The notes: generated by a model not told the origin, from the sequence alone. DNA of 64,000 nucleotides from Paenibacillus vietnamensis (GCF_020169515.1 NZ_JAHMHW010000005.1:248001-312000), one strand, 5' to 3'. Shown: positions 24,982-34,670, counted from the stretch's first letter. Translations and numbers: made by a program.

Positions 24982-27864
24982 GTGGCTTTGTTTGTCATGA
25001 TTATTCGCAAAATGATGCAGAACAAATGGCTGGTCGCCAGTTTGTTTATCGGACTCTCGATATCGGTCGCCCTGGTCAGCAGCATGCCGATTTATTCGGA
25101 AGCCGTCTTGTCGCGGATGCTGGTCAAGGATTTGGAGAAGATGCAGGAGAACAGCAGCGTTTATCCGGGCTCCCAATACAGCAAGCTGTTTTTCACCAAA
25201 GAAACGCCGGAGCGGATGAGCGAGATTTATTCGAAGGTGGACGGCTATATAAAAGGCACGGCTTCGGGCAATTTTCAAATTCCGGTTCAGGAGCTGGTCA
25301 CCGATTTTCAATCCAGAACGATGAAAATCAGACCGGTGAACGACCCCGATCCGACTTCGACGAGGTCGGTCAAAACCGTTTCGCTCCGCTCCTTCAGCGG
25401 ATTGGAGGACCATATCAAGCTGACGGACGGCAGAATGCCGGCCGAGACGCAGCCTGTGGACGGCGTATACGAGGTGCTCGTCACGGAGCGGGCGCTCATT
25501 CAATACAAAACGGTGATCGGCTCGGAATTTGTTGTCAGCGACAATAAAATTGCCGGGGAAATAAAGCTCAAACCGGTCGGCGTTTTCGAGAAAAAGGAGG
25601 ATGACGATCCCTACTTCAAGGATACCGATCTGAGCGAGCTGTCGGGCAGCTTCGTCATCAGCGATCAGACGGCGAGGCAGCGGCTCCTTCAGGAAGGGCA
25701 AATTCCGCTAGTTTCCATTGGATGGTTTTTTGTGCTTGATTACTCGAAGCTGGAGCTGCGGTTTGTGGACGATTTTGTTACGACGACGAGTAAAATCCAC
25801 AACGTGCTGCTGAATTATGTCACGATCTATCAGTCCGTGTCGGAGACGCCTGCGCTGGACACGATCTCGTCCTATCTGGAGCGGGCGGATCAGCTGAGAA
25901 CGCTGATGTGGTCCCTGAACGTGCCGGTTCTGATTATGCTTGGCTTCTATATGTTCATGGTGTCCAACCTGATCGCAGACCGCCAGAAAAACGAAATTGC
26001 CGTGCTGCGCAGCCGGGGCGCCGCGCGCTGGCAGGTCGTCACCTCTTATGCGGTTGAGGGACTTTTTCTGTGCGGACTTGCCCTTGGTATCGGACCGCTG
26101 CTCGGAGCTCTGCTTACGGAGGTGCTTGGCGCTTCGAACGGTTTCCTGGAGTTCGTGCAGCGTGTGCGGCTGCCGGTGCGGCTGACGGCGGAGGCCTATC
26201 GTTACGGCGCGATCGCAGCAGGCGTCTGCTTCATCATTATGCTGATCCCGATCGTAATGGCGACCCGGGTTACCATCGTCGGACATAAGCAGCAGCTGGC
26301 AAGATTGCTGAAAACGCCGCTTTGGCACAAAATGTTTCTCGATGTTCTCGCGCTTGCCTTGGCGATATACGGGCTCTACACCTTCAGAAAGCGGATGGAG
26401 GACCTGCAAAGCCTGGGGCTTAACGCAATGGATCTGAACATCGACCCGCTGCAGTTCGTTATCCCGGCATTGTTCGTGATGGGAGCGGGCCTGCTGCTTC
26501 TGAGGCTGTACCCATGGATTCTTAGACTCGTCTATTGGATCGGGAAAAATTGGTGGCCGCCTTCCGTTTACGCGACTTTAATCCAGGTCGGCCGTTCAAG
26601 CTCGCAGTATCAGTTTCTGATGATTTTCCTCATCATGACGATCGCGACGGGCGTGTTCAGCGCTTCAGCCGCGCGGACGATCAACAATAATACCGAGGAC
26701 CGGATCCTTTACGGCAACGGCGCAGATATCGTGCTGAAGTCAGAGTGGATTAACGATGCTCCGCCTCCTCCGATGCCGGGAGCGCCGGGCGGAGAGCAGA
26801 CGGTCGAAGCTCCGTCGGTCATTCATTACCTGGAGCCGGCTTTCGAACCGTTCCGCACGCTTCCAGGCGTAGAGTCGACTGCAAAAGTGTTCAAAAAGGA
26901 AGCGGGCTTCAGCATTAACGAAGGCAACGGCACGGCTTCCCTCATCGGCATCGATACCGATGAATTCGGGGCCACGACGTGGTTCCGGGACAGTCTGCTC
27001 GATCATCCGATCAATGACTATCTGAATCTGATCGCAACGGATCCGCAGGCGGTGCTGATCTCGCGGACGCTGGCCGAGCAGAAAGATGCAAAAGCCGGCG
27101 ATACGATTTGGGTAGGGTGGGACGACGTCCCTCAGCAGCCGTTCAAGGTGTACGGCGTTATCGATTATTTTCCGACCTTTAACCCGAATCCTGCGGTCGG
27201 CAGCGTCGATGTGAGCGACGAAGAATCGGCCTCGAACGCACCGATGCTGATCGTCGGACATCTCCCGCGGATCCAGGTGCAGCTCGCGCTGGAGCCTTAC
27301 GAGGTGTGGATCAAGCTGAAGCCGGAAGCGACGACTGCCGAATTTTACGAGGGGCTTGCCGAATCCAAGCTGCCGGTTACGGAAATTACGAACGCGCGAG
27401 AGGAGCTGACCGCAGCCAAAAACGATCCGTTCCTCATGGCTCTGAACGGGATTTTGACGTTAGGCTTCGTCCTGTCGATTCTGGTGAGCTTTATCGGCTT
27501 CCTCCTGTACTGGGTGCTGTCGCTGCGTGGAAGAACGCTGCAAAACGGCATTTTGCGGGCGGTCGGCTTATCCCTAAAGCAGCTGATCGGAATGCTCGCT
27601 ATCGAGCAGCTGCTCACCTCCGGCGTCGCGGTGCTGATCGGTATCCTTGTCGGCAACGCCGCCAGCCTGCTATATGTGCCGAACTTCCAAATCGCCTTTA
27701 ATCCGAGCAGCCTGGTGCCGCCGTTTAAGGTGATGTTCGAAGCCGGGGACTTCATGCGCATTTACGTGCTGGTCGGATTTATGCTCGCGGCCGGACTCGG
27801 CATTTTGGCCTTTATGCTGTCGCGGCTTCGCATCCATCAAGCGATTAAGCTCGGGGAGGATTGA
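24982..27864 (+). CDS. Large FtsX-domain ABC permease
   Basis: About 960 residues. An N-terminal membrane helix is followed by a large external domain, then three helices of a first FtsX unit around residues 310-430, additional helices near 440-510, a second external domain (about 550-800) and a final FtsX unit of three to four helices at the C-terminus. This duplicated layout occurs in MacB-related and peptide- or lipoprotein-handling permeases of Firmicutes. The start is GTG 24982, 7 bases after TTGGGAGG; TTG 24967 lies within that site. With the adaptor and two ATPases it likely moves a peptide, lipid or antibiotic out of the membrane; the substrate is unknown. Confidence 0.88.
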   Translation: MALFVMIIRKMMQNKWLVASLFIGLSISVALVSSMPIYSEAVLSRMLVKDLEKMQENSSVYPGSQYSKLFFTKETPERMSEIYSKVDGYIKGTASGNFQIPVQELVTDFQSRTMKIRPVNDPDPTSTRSVKTVSLRSFSGLEDHIKLTDGRMPAETQPVDGVYEVLVTERALIQYKTVIGSEFVVSDNKIAGEIKLKPVGVFEKKEDDDPYFKDTDLSELSGSFVISDQTARQRLLQEGQIPLVSIGWFFVLDYSKLELRFVDDFVTTTSKIHNVLLNYVTIYQSVSETPALDTISSYLERADQLRTLMWSLNVPVLIMLGFYMFMVSNLIADRQKNEIAVLRSRGAARWQVVTSYAVEGLFLCGLALGIGPLLGALLTEVLGASNGFLEFVQRVRLPVRLTAEAYRYGAIAAGVCFIIMLIPIVMATRVTIVGHKQQLARLLKTPLWHKMFLDVLALALAIYGLYTFRKRMEDLQSLGLNAMDLNIDPLQFVIPALFVMGAGLLLLRLYPWILRLVYWIGKNWWPPSVYATLIQVGRSSSQYQFLMIFLIMTIATGVFSASAARTINNNTEDRILYGNGADIVLKSEWINDAPPPPMPGAPGGEQTVEAPSVIHYLEPAFEPFRTLPGVESTAKVFKKEAGFSINEGNGTASLIGIDTDEFGATTWFRDSLLDHPINDYLNLIATDPQAVLISRTLAEQKDAKAGDTIWVGWDDVPQQPFKVYGVIDYFPTFNPNPAVGSVDVSDEESASNAPMLIVGHLPRIQVQLALEPYEVWIKLKPEATTAEFYEGLAESKLPVTEITNAREELTAAKNDPFLMALNGILTLGFVLSILVSFIGFLLYWVLSLRGRTLQNGILRAVGLSLKQLIGMLAIEQLLTSGVAVLIGILVGNAASLLYVPNFQIAFNPSSLVPPFKVMFEAGDFMRIYVLVGFMLAAGLGILAFMLSRLRIHQAIKLGED

Positions 27865-27867
27865 CGG

Positions 27868-28749
27868 ATGATACATTGCGAAGGATTAGTCAAAATATAC
27901 AAAACGGCGGATCTGGAAGTGTTTGCCCTGCAGGGTTTGGACCTCCAAATCGATACCGGCGAACTGATGGCCATTATCGGCAACAGCGGAAGCGGCAAAT
28001 CGACGCTGCTGAACATGCTTGGCGGCCTCGACCGCCCGACCGCAGGCAAGCTGATTGTCGACGGCAAGGACATGCTGAAATTCAAGGAGCGCGATTTCGT
28101 CCGCTACAAACGGGAGAGCGTCGGCTTCGTCTGGCAGAACAACGCCCGCAACCTGATTCCGTATTTGACCGCACTGGAGAACGTGGAGCTGCCGATTCTG
28201 CTGACGGGAGCGCGCAAGCGCTGGCGGGCGAAGGAGCTTCTCGATGCGGTCGGCCTAAGCCACCGCGCCTCCAACAAGCTGTATGAATTGTCGGGCGGAG
28301 AGCAGCAGCGCGTCGCGATCGCGATTGCGCTGGCCAACCATCCGAAACTGCTGCTCGCCGACGAACCGACCGGCTCGGTCGATTCGCGCATGGCGGGCCA
28401 AATCCTTGATTTGTTCCGCGAGCTGAACCGGTCGATCGGCATAACCGTCGTCATCGTCACGCACGATCCGGAGCTGGCGAAGAAGGTAGACCGCGTTGCG
28501 GCGATCCGGGACGGCAAAATTTCCTCGGAGATGCTGCGCAGGCGCTCCTACGCCGAAGAGCTGGCCGAGCTGGAGCAGGAGGAGGACGAGGAAGGCACGC
28601 ATGTCGAATACGCCGTGCTCGATAAGGCGGGCAGGCTGCAAGTGCCGGCGGGTTATCTGGAATCGATCGGCGTCAAAAATTCCAACAAGCTCCGCGTCGA
28701 GCTTGCCGAGGGGAAAATCGTGCTGCTTCCTCCGGAGGAGAAGGAGTAA
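27868..28749 (+). CDS. ABC transporter ATPase with C-terminal AbrB-like domain
   Basis: 293 residues. Residues 1-225 are a LolD-type ATPase: Walker A GNSGSGKST, Q-loop FVWQNN, signature LSGGEQQR, Walker B LLLADEPTGSVD, switch His in VTHDP. After an acidic Glu-rich linker, about residues 245-290 read as a swapped-hairpin AbrB/SpoVT-type fold: LDKAGRLQVPAGYLESIGV aligns with the DELGR-V-IP-ELR-LGI pattern of AbrB, followed by a strand like its KIIL segment. Members of this fold are usually DNA-binding or dimerising. It begins 3 bases after the permease stop and closes the operon before the hairpin at 28770. Confidence 0.88.
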   Translation: MIHCEGLVKIYKTADLEVFALQGLDLQIDTGELMAIIGNSGSGKSTLLNMLGGLDRPTAGKLIVDGKDMLKFKERDFVRYKRESVGFVWQNNARNLIPYLTALENVELPILLTGARKRWRAKELLDAVGLSHRASNKLYELSGGEQQRVAIAIALANHPKLLLADEPTGSVDSRMAGQILDLFRELNRSIGITVVIVTHDPELAKKVDRVAAIRDGKISSEMLRRRSYAEELAELEQEEDEEGTHVEYAVLDKAGRLQVPAGYLESIGVKNSNKLRVELAEGKIVLLPPEEKE

Positions 28750-28769
28750 CATACACTTACCCGTAAGAA

Positions 28770-28813
28770 CAGGGCTGTCCCGAGTGTCATCGACGATGAC
28801 TGGGACAGCCCTG
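28770..28813 (+). terminator. Strong hairpin after the exporter operon
   Basis: CAGGGCTGTCCC pairs perfectly with GGGACAGCCCTG, with further inner pairing of GTCAT and ATGAC. No T-run follows, so it may stabilise RNA or need a factor for termination. Confidence 0.6.
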
Positions 28814-28880
28814 ATGTCGTATGAAGCCTGGTTATGCATCTGGAGCCTCCGAGGAAATTTACATCGGAGATGTAAAATAG

Positions 28881-28910
28881 TTGACTTTTTGGTAGCATAA
28901 TAAATAATAA
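28881..28910 (+). promoter_or_regulatory. Probable promoter of the SDR-kinase-SBP-LacI operon
   Basis: TTGACT at 28881-28886 with ATAATA (28904-28909, 17-base spacer) or TAATAA one base later, in an AT-rich stretch about 75 bases before the SDR gene. Confidence 0.55.
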
Positions 28911-28982
28911 AATATATAACAACTCAAACGAATGAAGCTTCCTGTGAAATCATTCCCATAAACATAGAAGGGTGATACCGAC

Positions 28983-29744
28983 ATGCAAATTGATTTGTCC
29001 AACAAAACGGCTTTAATAACCGGAGCTTCCGGAGATTTGGGGCGGGTGATGGCGCGGACGATGGCGTCCTGCGGCGCCGACATCGTGCTGCATTACCTTC
29101 GGAATGAAACGAAAGCGAAGGAGCTGCAGCAGGAAATTACGGCTCTCGGCAGACGGGCGATTATCGTGCAGGCCGATATTACGAATGAGCGCGAAATCGC
29201 CGCAATGAAGGAAAAGGCGGAGGCGGAGCTCGGTCATGTCAGCATCGTAGTCGCCAACGCGGTCGTTCAATATAAATGGACGAGCATATTGCAGCAGGCG
29301 CCGGAGGATTACGTGAGCCAGTTCGAGTCCTGCGTCATGCAAAACGTCTATTTGGCCAAAGCGTTCGTTCCCGCGATGATCGAGCGCAAATGGGGCAGAA
29401 TGATCGGCATTAACACGGAATGCGCGATGCAGAATGCTCCCAGCCAATCGGCCTACGTGGCGGGCAAGCGCGGAATGGACGGCATTTACCGCGTGCTGGC
29501 TAAGGAAGCCGGCGAGCATCAAATTACGGTGAACCAGGTGGCGCCGGGCTGGACGATCAGCGACCGCGACCGGGCCGCAGGCTCGGAGGAGAACGCGGCA
29601 TACTCGAAAAACGTTCCCCTGAAGCGCAGAGGCACCGATCAGGATATCGCGAATGCCGTTGCTTTTTTGGCGTCCGATTTGGCCGGCTTTATCACAGGAG
29701 CCTACATTCCCGTTAATGGCGGCAACGTCATGCCTGCTATTTAG
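28983..29744 (+). CDS. Short-chain dehydrogenase/reductase
   Basis: 253 residues, classical SDR length. The NAD(P)-binding TGASGDLGR is near residue 15, NAVV replaces the usual NNAG, and YVAGK carries the catalytic Tyr and Lys. Thirteen positions before that Tyr, where the catalytic Ser normally sits, the protein has Thr (INTECAMQ), so the active site is altered but may still work. The C-terminal half has the PGWTISDRDR and GAYIPVNGG segments. GAAGGGTGATACC before the ATG supplies the binding site. It is the first gene of a compact operon with a kinase, a binding protein and a LacI regulator, suggesting sugar or polyol oxidation. Confidence 0.88.
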   Translation: MQIDLSNKTALITGASGDLGRVMARTMASCGADIVLHYLRNETKAKELQQEITALGRRAIIVQADITNEREIAAMKEKAEAELGHVSIVVANAVVQYKWTSILQQAPEDYVSQFESCVMQNVYLAKAFVPAMIERKWGRMIGINTECAMQNAPSQSAYVAGKRGMDGIYRVLAKEAGEHQITVNQVAPGWTISDRDRAAGSEENAAYSKNVPLKRRGTDQDIANAVAFLASDLAGFITGAYIPVNGGNVMPAI

Positions 29745-29764
29745 CCTTAAGGAGCAACCGGCCA

Positions 29765-31645
29765 ATGGGCGCAAGAAAACGGCTTTGGCGCCTTTGGGCG
29801 GCCATCGGCAGCATGAGAATGGAGAGAAAGCTGTTTCTGGTTTTTCTGCTTCTGATCACGCTGCCGCTATCGTTTATCGGGTATCTTTCCTACAGCAACT
29901 ACTCCAGGTCCATCGAGGAGAAAACGATCGTCTACTCGACCAAAATGCTCGAAAACATGATGGTGAGAGTGGACGATTATATCGAAGATATGGTGCGTAT
30001 TTCCTCGATTCCCGCTTATCAGGACGATATCAAGCAAAATTTGATCCGCTCCAACAGCTATTACGCACAGAGGCGGCAGTCCACTCCGGGCGAAGGCGCC
30101 TCACAGGTTCCGGAGGATTTTAATTTGCTGCTGTCGATCCAGCGGGGAATCGAGGGCAACATCTCGTTCATTAACACGATCAAAAGAGGGGCCAATTCGG
30201 TTTATATTTTTGATCAATACGGAAACGGTTACTACTCGGCTGGCGCCGGCGGCATCCGTTTGAACGTGAAGGAAAGCTACGACAGCTGGGTGGAGAGCGT
30301 CAGCGCGTCGGGCGGCGAAGCCAAGCTGTTCAGTACGCAAAAATATACGAGCAATTTGAAAAGCGTGCGGTATGCCTTTACGGTAGTGAGGAAGGTCATC
30401 GACAAATCGCTGAAGCCGATCGGCCTGATCGCAGTGGATGCTAACGTGAGCGTCATCGAGGATCAGATTAGCGAGCTGGACAAGGTCACGGGCGGCAAAT
30501 CGCTTATTATAGACGAGCTTGGCAATGTCGTCTACGACAGCGAGCGGGCTCTGCTAGCTACGAATATTAAAGACGCTCCTGAAATAGTGCGGGCGGCGGG
30601 AGCGAAGGGCAGCTTTTATTTTGAGCGCGACGGGGTGAACCGGCTCTACATTTATACGACATCTCCGAACACGAGCTGGAAGGTGATAACCTCGATTCCC
30701 GTCAGCGTGCTGACGAGGGATGCCGACATTATCCGCAACGTGACGCTGATCGCTACGAGCGTTACGATACTTGTCGCACTGCTGATTTCCTTCGTTTTCT
30801 CGTATGCCTTAACGAATCCGCTGCGCAAAATGATGCGGCTGATGAAAAATGTGCAGGAAGGCGATTTTAACGTCCAGTTCCAGGTGAAATACCGCGACGA
30901 GGTCGGCCAGCTCGGCAATCAGTTTAACCGGATGATCGTGCGGATCGACCAGCTTATTCAGGATATTTATTTAATGGAAACAAAGAAGAAGGAAGCGGAG
31001 CTGCATGCGCTCCAGAGCCAGATCAATCCTCATTTCATGTACAATACGCTGGAGTCGATCCGGATGGCGGCCGAGCTTAACGATGACCGGATCGCAGCCG
31101 ATATGCTGGCGATTCTAGGGAAGCTGCTGCGCTACAGCATTAGCGACCTGCATGAGGAAGTGACGCTGGAGAACGAGCTGGAGCATGTGCGCAATTACGT
31201 GGAAATGCTGAATTACCGTTATCCGAACCGGTTCCGCCTGGAAAGCCGCGTAGCTCCTGAGCTGCATCGCTATCCGGTCATTAAGCTTGTTCTGCAGCCG
31301 ATCGTGGAAAATGCGATTTATCACGGAATGGACGAGTCCAAGCCGGTAATGCTCATTTCGATCGAAAGTGAAGTGACGCGTACCTCGCTGCTGCTTCGGA
31401 TTCGGGACAACGGCACCGGAATGAACGAGGAGGCGCTGATGCGCCTTAGCCGGAAGCTTGCGGGCGCGGAGGACGCTCATGCGGGTGAAAAGCGGAAGAC
31501 CGGCGGAATCGGGCTGAAAAACGTGAACGAACGAATCAAGCTACACTTCGGAAACGGATATGGCTTAAAGGTGAACAGTGTGCCCGGTCAGGGTACCGAG
31601 GTTGTGTTACATCTTCCAATCGAGGCAGGAGGAGGAGCAAGATGA
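29765..31645 (+). CDS. YesM-type membrane sensor histidine kinase
   Basis: 626 residues: N-terminal membrane helix (about 22-42), a large extracellular dCache-like sensing region to about residue 325, a second membrane helix, a HAMP linker, then a His_kinase domain with the phosphorylated His423 in LQSQINPHFMYNTLE and an HATPase domain with N-box PIVENAIYHG and G-box GGIGLKNVNER. Such kinases normally pair with a YesN/AraC-type response regulator. None is adjacent; the only one in the window is at 45274. The stop overlaps the start of the solute-binding protein gene (ATGA), implying that kinase and binding protein are made together, possibly as one sensing unit. AAGGAG lies 11 bases before the ATG. 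Confidence 0.92.
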   Translation: MGARKRLWRLWAAIGSMRMERKLFLVFLLLITLPLSFIGYLSYSNYSRSIEEKTIVYSTKMLENMMVRVDDYIEDMVRISSIPAYQDDIKQNLIRSNSYYAQRRQSTPGEGASQVPEDFNLLLSIQRGIEGNISFINTIKRGANSVYIFDQYGNGYYSAGAGGIRLNVKESYDSWVESVSASGGEAKLFSTQKYTSNLKSVRYAFTVVRKVIDKSLKPIGLIAVDANVSVIEDQISELDKVTGGKSLIIDELGNVVYDSERALLATNIKDAPEIVRAAGAKGSFYFERDGVNRLYIYTTSPNTSWKVITSIPVSVLTRDADIIRNVTLIATSVTILVALLISFVFSYALTNPLRKMMRLMKNVQEGDFNVQFQVKYRDEVGQLGNQFNRMIVRIDQLIQDIYLMETKKKEAELHALQSQINPHFMYNTLESIRMAAELNDDRIAADMLAILGKLLRYSISDLHEEVTLENELEHVRNYVEMLNYRYPNRFRLESRVAPELHRYPVIKLVLQPIVENAIYHGMDESKPVMLISIESEVTRTSLLLRIRDNGTGMNEEALMRLSRKLAGAEDAHAGEKRKTGGIGLKNVNERIKLHFGNGYGLKVNSVPGQGTEVVLHLPIEAGGGAR

Positions 31646-32931
31646 ACAAAATCCTTCGATTTCTTCTGTTCGCCTGTCTGGTTTGCGCCGTCGCTGCCGC
31701 CGGCTGCGAGAAGGGGCCGGCGGGCGAGCCGGCAGAAACGGAGCCGGCGAAAAACGCGGACAGTGCGGAACAACCCGTCGTGCTCTATGTGCTGACGAAC
31801 CGGATCGATCTGATCGAGAACGGCGTTTTTCAATCGTATGCGGACCGGTTCGCGCAGGATCATCCGTCGGTTACGGTACGGTTCGAGGGCATACAAAATT
31901 ACGCCAGCGATATTATGGTCCGGCTGTCGACTCAGAATTTAGGTGATGTGCTGCTGCTTCCGAACAATATTAAAAACGAAGCGCTGCCGGATTACTTCGA
32001 GCCGCTTGACGACCGTCTGTTCGAGCATATCCGCTTCGCAGATTTCAAAGCGTTCTCGGGTAAGCGTTACGGCATTGCGACAGGCTCTTCGACGTCGGGC
32101 ATCGTCTACAACAAGAAGGCATTTGCGGCTGCCGGAATTAAGAAAGTTCCTGTGACGCTGGACGAATTTTACGCGGCTTGCGAGCGGCTGAAGCAGGCCG
32201 GAATCGTGCCTATCTATTTGAACTACGGGGCGCAATGGCCTCTCATGTCGTGGGGCGAGGATCTGGTGAGCTATATGACGGGCGATCCCGGATACTTGAA
32301 CGAGATGGCGAATACGGATGAGCCGTGGACCGTCGACGGTGCATGGGGGCAAGCGATTTCTATCGTCAAAACCTTAATCGACCGCGGCTATGTCGAGAAG
32401 CAGCTCCTCACTAACCAATGGGAAACGTCGAAGACGGAGCTGGCGGGCGGCAGGGCAGCGATGTATTTGATGGGCAACTGGGTCATTAATCAGATTGTCG
32501 CGGCGGGCGCGGAATCCGGCGACATCGGTTTTTTCCCGTTCCCATACGACAATTCGGACAAGCGTTACGCCCCGATAAGCCCCGACTGGTTCGTCGGCGT
32601 CAGCAAATTCAGCGGCAACAAGGTGCTTGCGGAGCAATGGGTTTCGTTCTTTGTGCATGAGTCAGGCTATGTGGACGATTCCGGCTTCCTGCCGGTGGAC
32701 GTGAACAAGCAGCCGGAGCTGCCTCAGTTTCAGCAGTTTTTATCCTTCAACAGCGAATTTCTCGAACGGCGCGCACCGAGCGACAGGCTGCTGGAAATTT
32801 CCGCCGCGGCGCAGATCGCCTTCTGGTCGGGCGATTATATTCAGGATTGGATCGCCGCTCCCGATCTGTTGGCCATCTTTGATCAATACAACGAGCGCTG
32901 GAAGGAAGCAAGAACCATTACCGAAAGCTAA
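31642..32931 (+). CDS. Family-1 solute-binding lipoprotein coupled to the sensor kinase
   Basis: 429 residues; lipoprotein signal with Cys22 (AAAGC) and a sugar-type periplasmic-binding body (LYVLTNRIDLIENG, DVLLLPNNIKNEALPDYFEPLDD, MGNWVINQI, GDIGFFPFPYDNS). It is a paralogue of the transporter-linked protein at 42078. It starts inside the kinase stop codon and is followed 12 bases later by the LacI gene; there are no permease genes in the operon. It may deliver the ligand to the kinase sensor domain, as the binding protein does in the XylFII-LytS system of clostridia, or serve the permeases at 43.4 kb. The ligand is probably an oligosaccharide. Confidence 0.9.
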   Translation: MNKILRFLLFACLVCAVAAAGCEKGPAGEPAETEPAKNADSAEQPVVLYVLTNRIDLIENGVFQSYADRFAQDHPSVTVRFEGIQNYASDIMVRLSTQNLGDVLLLPNNIKNEALPDYFEPLDDRLFEHIRFADFKAFSGKRYGIATGSSTSGIVYNKKAFAAAGIKKVPVTLDEFYAACERLKQAGIVPIYLNYGAQWPLMSWGEDLVSYMTGDPGYLNEMANTDEPWTVDGAWGQAISIVKTLIDRGYVEKQLLTNQWETSKTELAGGRAAMYLMGNWVINQIVAAGAESGDIGFFPFPYDNSDKRYAPISPDWFVGVSKFSGNKVLAEQWVSFFVHESGYVDDSGFLPVDVNKQPELPQFQQFLSFNSEFLERRAPSDRLLEISAAAQIAFWSGDYIQDWIAAPDLLAIFDQYNERWKEARTITES

Positions 32932-32943
32932 GGTGGAGTCCTC

Positions 32944-34005
32944 ATGTCCAAAAAAGTAACCATGCAGCAAATTGCCGATTATATCGGCGTATCCAAGTTT
33001 GTCGTTTCGAAGGCGCTGTCGGGGAAAGGCGGCGTCAGCGAGACGACGAAGGAGCGGGTCATTCAGGCCGCGTCCCAGCTTGGTTATTTTTCGCAAAAAA
33101 ACGCTTATGTCAAGCCGATGAAGCTGGAGCAGCTGCAAACGGCGCCTGCGGCGGGCAAGCAATCCGTGCTGGTGCTTATGCCGAACATCCGCTTTCAGAC
33201 GAAGGAGTCGGCGTATTGGGGACGCATCCTCGACGGAATCGCCGCCCGGCTGGAGGAGGACGGCTTCGGCATGGTCATCGTATCCGAGCAAAGTGTCGAG
33301 CATTTTATGCATGTGTTGAATCCGAACGGCATTTTGGGGCTGATCGGCGTAGGTGAAATTTCGAGCGCGCAGCTGCTGGAGGTGCACCGGATCGGCTTGC
33401 CGATGGTTCTCGTCGATCACGAGGATATGCTGATCCCGAGCGACACGGTGTTCGCGAACAATTACGAATCGATGTACCGGCTTACGAAACATCTGATCGG
33501 GAACGGCCATAAGCGGCTGTGCTTCGTTGGAGATATCAGCTACTCGAGAAGCTTCAAGGACCGATATCTCGGCTTCCGGAGCGCGCTGGAGGAAGAGGGG
33601 ACGGCCGTCAGCGCGGAGGATTGGCTGCTTCCGGTAGAGGGCCTTACGCACGAGCAATTCGAGGAGTCGGTCAGCAATTGGGCCGCCAAGAAACAGAAGC
33701 TCCAAGCGCTGCCGACGGCGCTGCTGTGCGCCAATGACATGATCGCGATCGGCGCGGTGCAGGCGCTCGCGGGGCTCGGCATTTCGGTGCCGGGCGACGT
33801 CTCGGTAACCGGCTTTGACAACATCGATTCCGCTTACAGAATGACACCGGCGCTCACGACCGTCCACGTGCCGAAGGAGCAGCTTGGCCGCCGAGCGATT
33901 GAGCGGCTGCTTGGGCGTATCGCGAGCAAATCGGACCCTATGGAGAAGCTGCTGCTCGCAGGCGAGCTTCTGTACAGGGAGTCGACAGCCCCGGTGAAGG
34001 AATAG
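32944..34005 (+). CDS. LacI-family transcriptional regulator
   Basis: 353 residues. The N-terminal helix-turn-helix is VTMQQIADYIGVSKFVVSKALSG, slightly unusual in reading SKFVVSKAL where most members have SxxTVSRAL. The hinge is followed by a periplasmic-binding-like effector domain ending with GFDNIDSAYRMTPALTTVHVPKEQLG, the standard LacI C-terminal segment. It is expected to repress sugar genes until a sugar binds. It is the last gene of the SDR-kinase-binding protein transcript. A candidate target is the perfect palindrome at 41847 in the mannoside locus; no matching palindrome is obvious upstream of its own operon. Confidence 0.92.
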   Translation: MSKKVTMQQIADYIGVSKFVVSKALSGKGGVSETTKERVIQAASQLGYFSQKNAYVKPMKLEQLQTAPAAGKQSVLVLMPNIRFQTKESAYWGRILDGIAARLEEDGFGMVIVSEQSVEHFMHVLNPNGILGLIGVGEISSAQLLEVHRIGLPMVLVDHEDMLIPSDTVFANNYESMYRLTKHLIGNGHKRLCFVGDISYSRSFKDRYLGFRSALEEEGTAVSAEDWLLPVEGLTHEQFEESVSNWAAKKQKLQALPTALLCANDMIAIGAVQALAGLGISVPGDVSVTGFDNIDSAYRMTPALTTVHVPKEQLGRRAIERLLGRIASKSDPMEKLLLAGELLYRESTAPVKE

Positions 34006-34670
34006 GGGCTGCCGCCGCCGCCCTGCAGTTGCCCTGCAGTGCCGCCGCCCGTCTGCTGGCGACAGCCCGTCTGCTGGAAGCAGTCTTTCTGCTGCCGCAA
34101 CCCGTCTGCTGGAAGCAGTCTTTCTGCTGCCGCAACCATTCTGCTGTAGAAACTGCAGCAGAAACCTGACATGAGGCGCACTCCCGCGACTTCTGCTGCA
34201 CAAATGCACCGGAATCCACTCTTACCTGGCCAAAACTGGGGAATTCCGCCCAATCTGCTGCAAAAAGTGCATGGCAGCAGGATGGCGGGAGAGTAAACTA
34301 ACATTCTACTGTATTAAGTGCATTCTAGCATGTCTATAAGCTATTCTTTCTCTCTCGATCGAAGCCACATTTCTCTCAGGCTAGATCGTCCGCGGTCTGC
34401 TCATCTGCATGCGGTCTGCTCATCTGCATAATGTACTTCTGCTGTAGAAACTGCAGCAGAAACCTGACATGAGGCGCACTCCCGCGACTTCTGCTGCACA
34501 AATGCACCGGAATCCACTCTTACCTGGCCAAAACTGGGGAATTCCCCCCAATCTGCTGCAAAAAGTGCATGGTAGAAGGTGGGCGAGACGGTAAAGAAAC
34601 ATTCTGCTGCAAAAAGTGCATTCTAGCTGACCAGCAAAGGGACAACATTCCCTGTAATCTACCGTATAGT
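34006..34670. repeat. Intergenic block with two direct copies of the four-hairpin element (minus orientation)
   Basis: Copy B has hairpins at about 34139, 34191, 34254 and 34304; copy C has them at about 34438, 34490, 34552 and 34602, offset by about 299 bp and nearly identical over the first 130 bases. Intervals are 52, 63, 50 and 52, 62-63, 50. The shared word CAGAAACCTGACATG is the reverse complement of the word in the 8.3-kb copy, so these two lie in the opposite orientation. Upstream, 34015-34135 is a GC-rich stretch of CTGCTG-containing repeats. No gene is seen. Confidence 0.8.
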
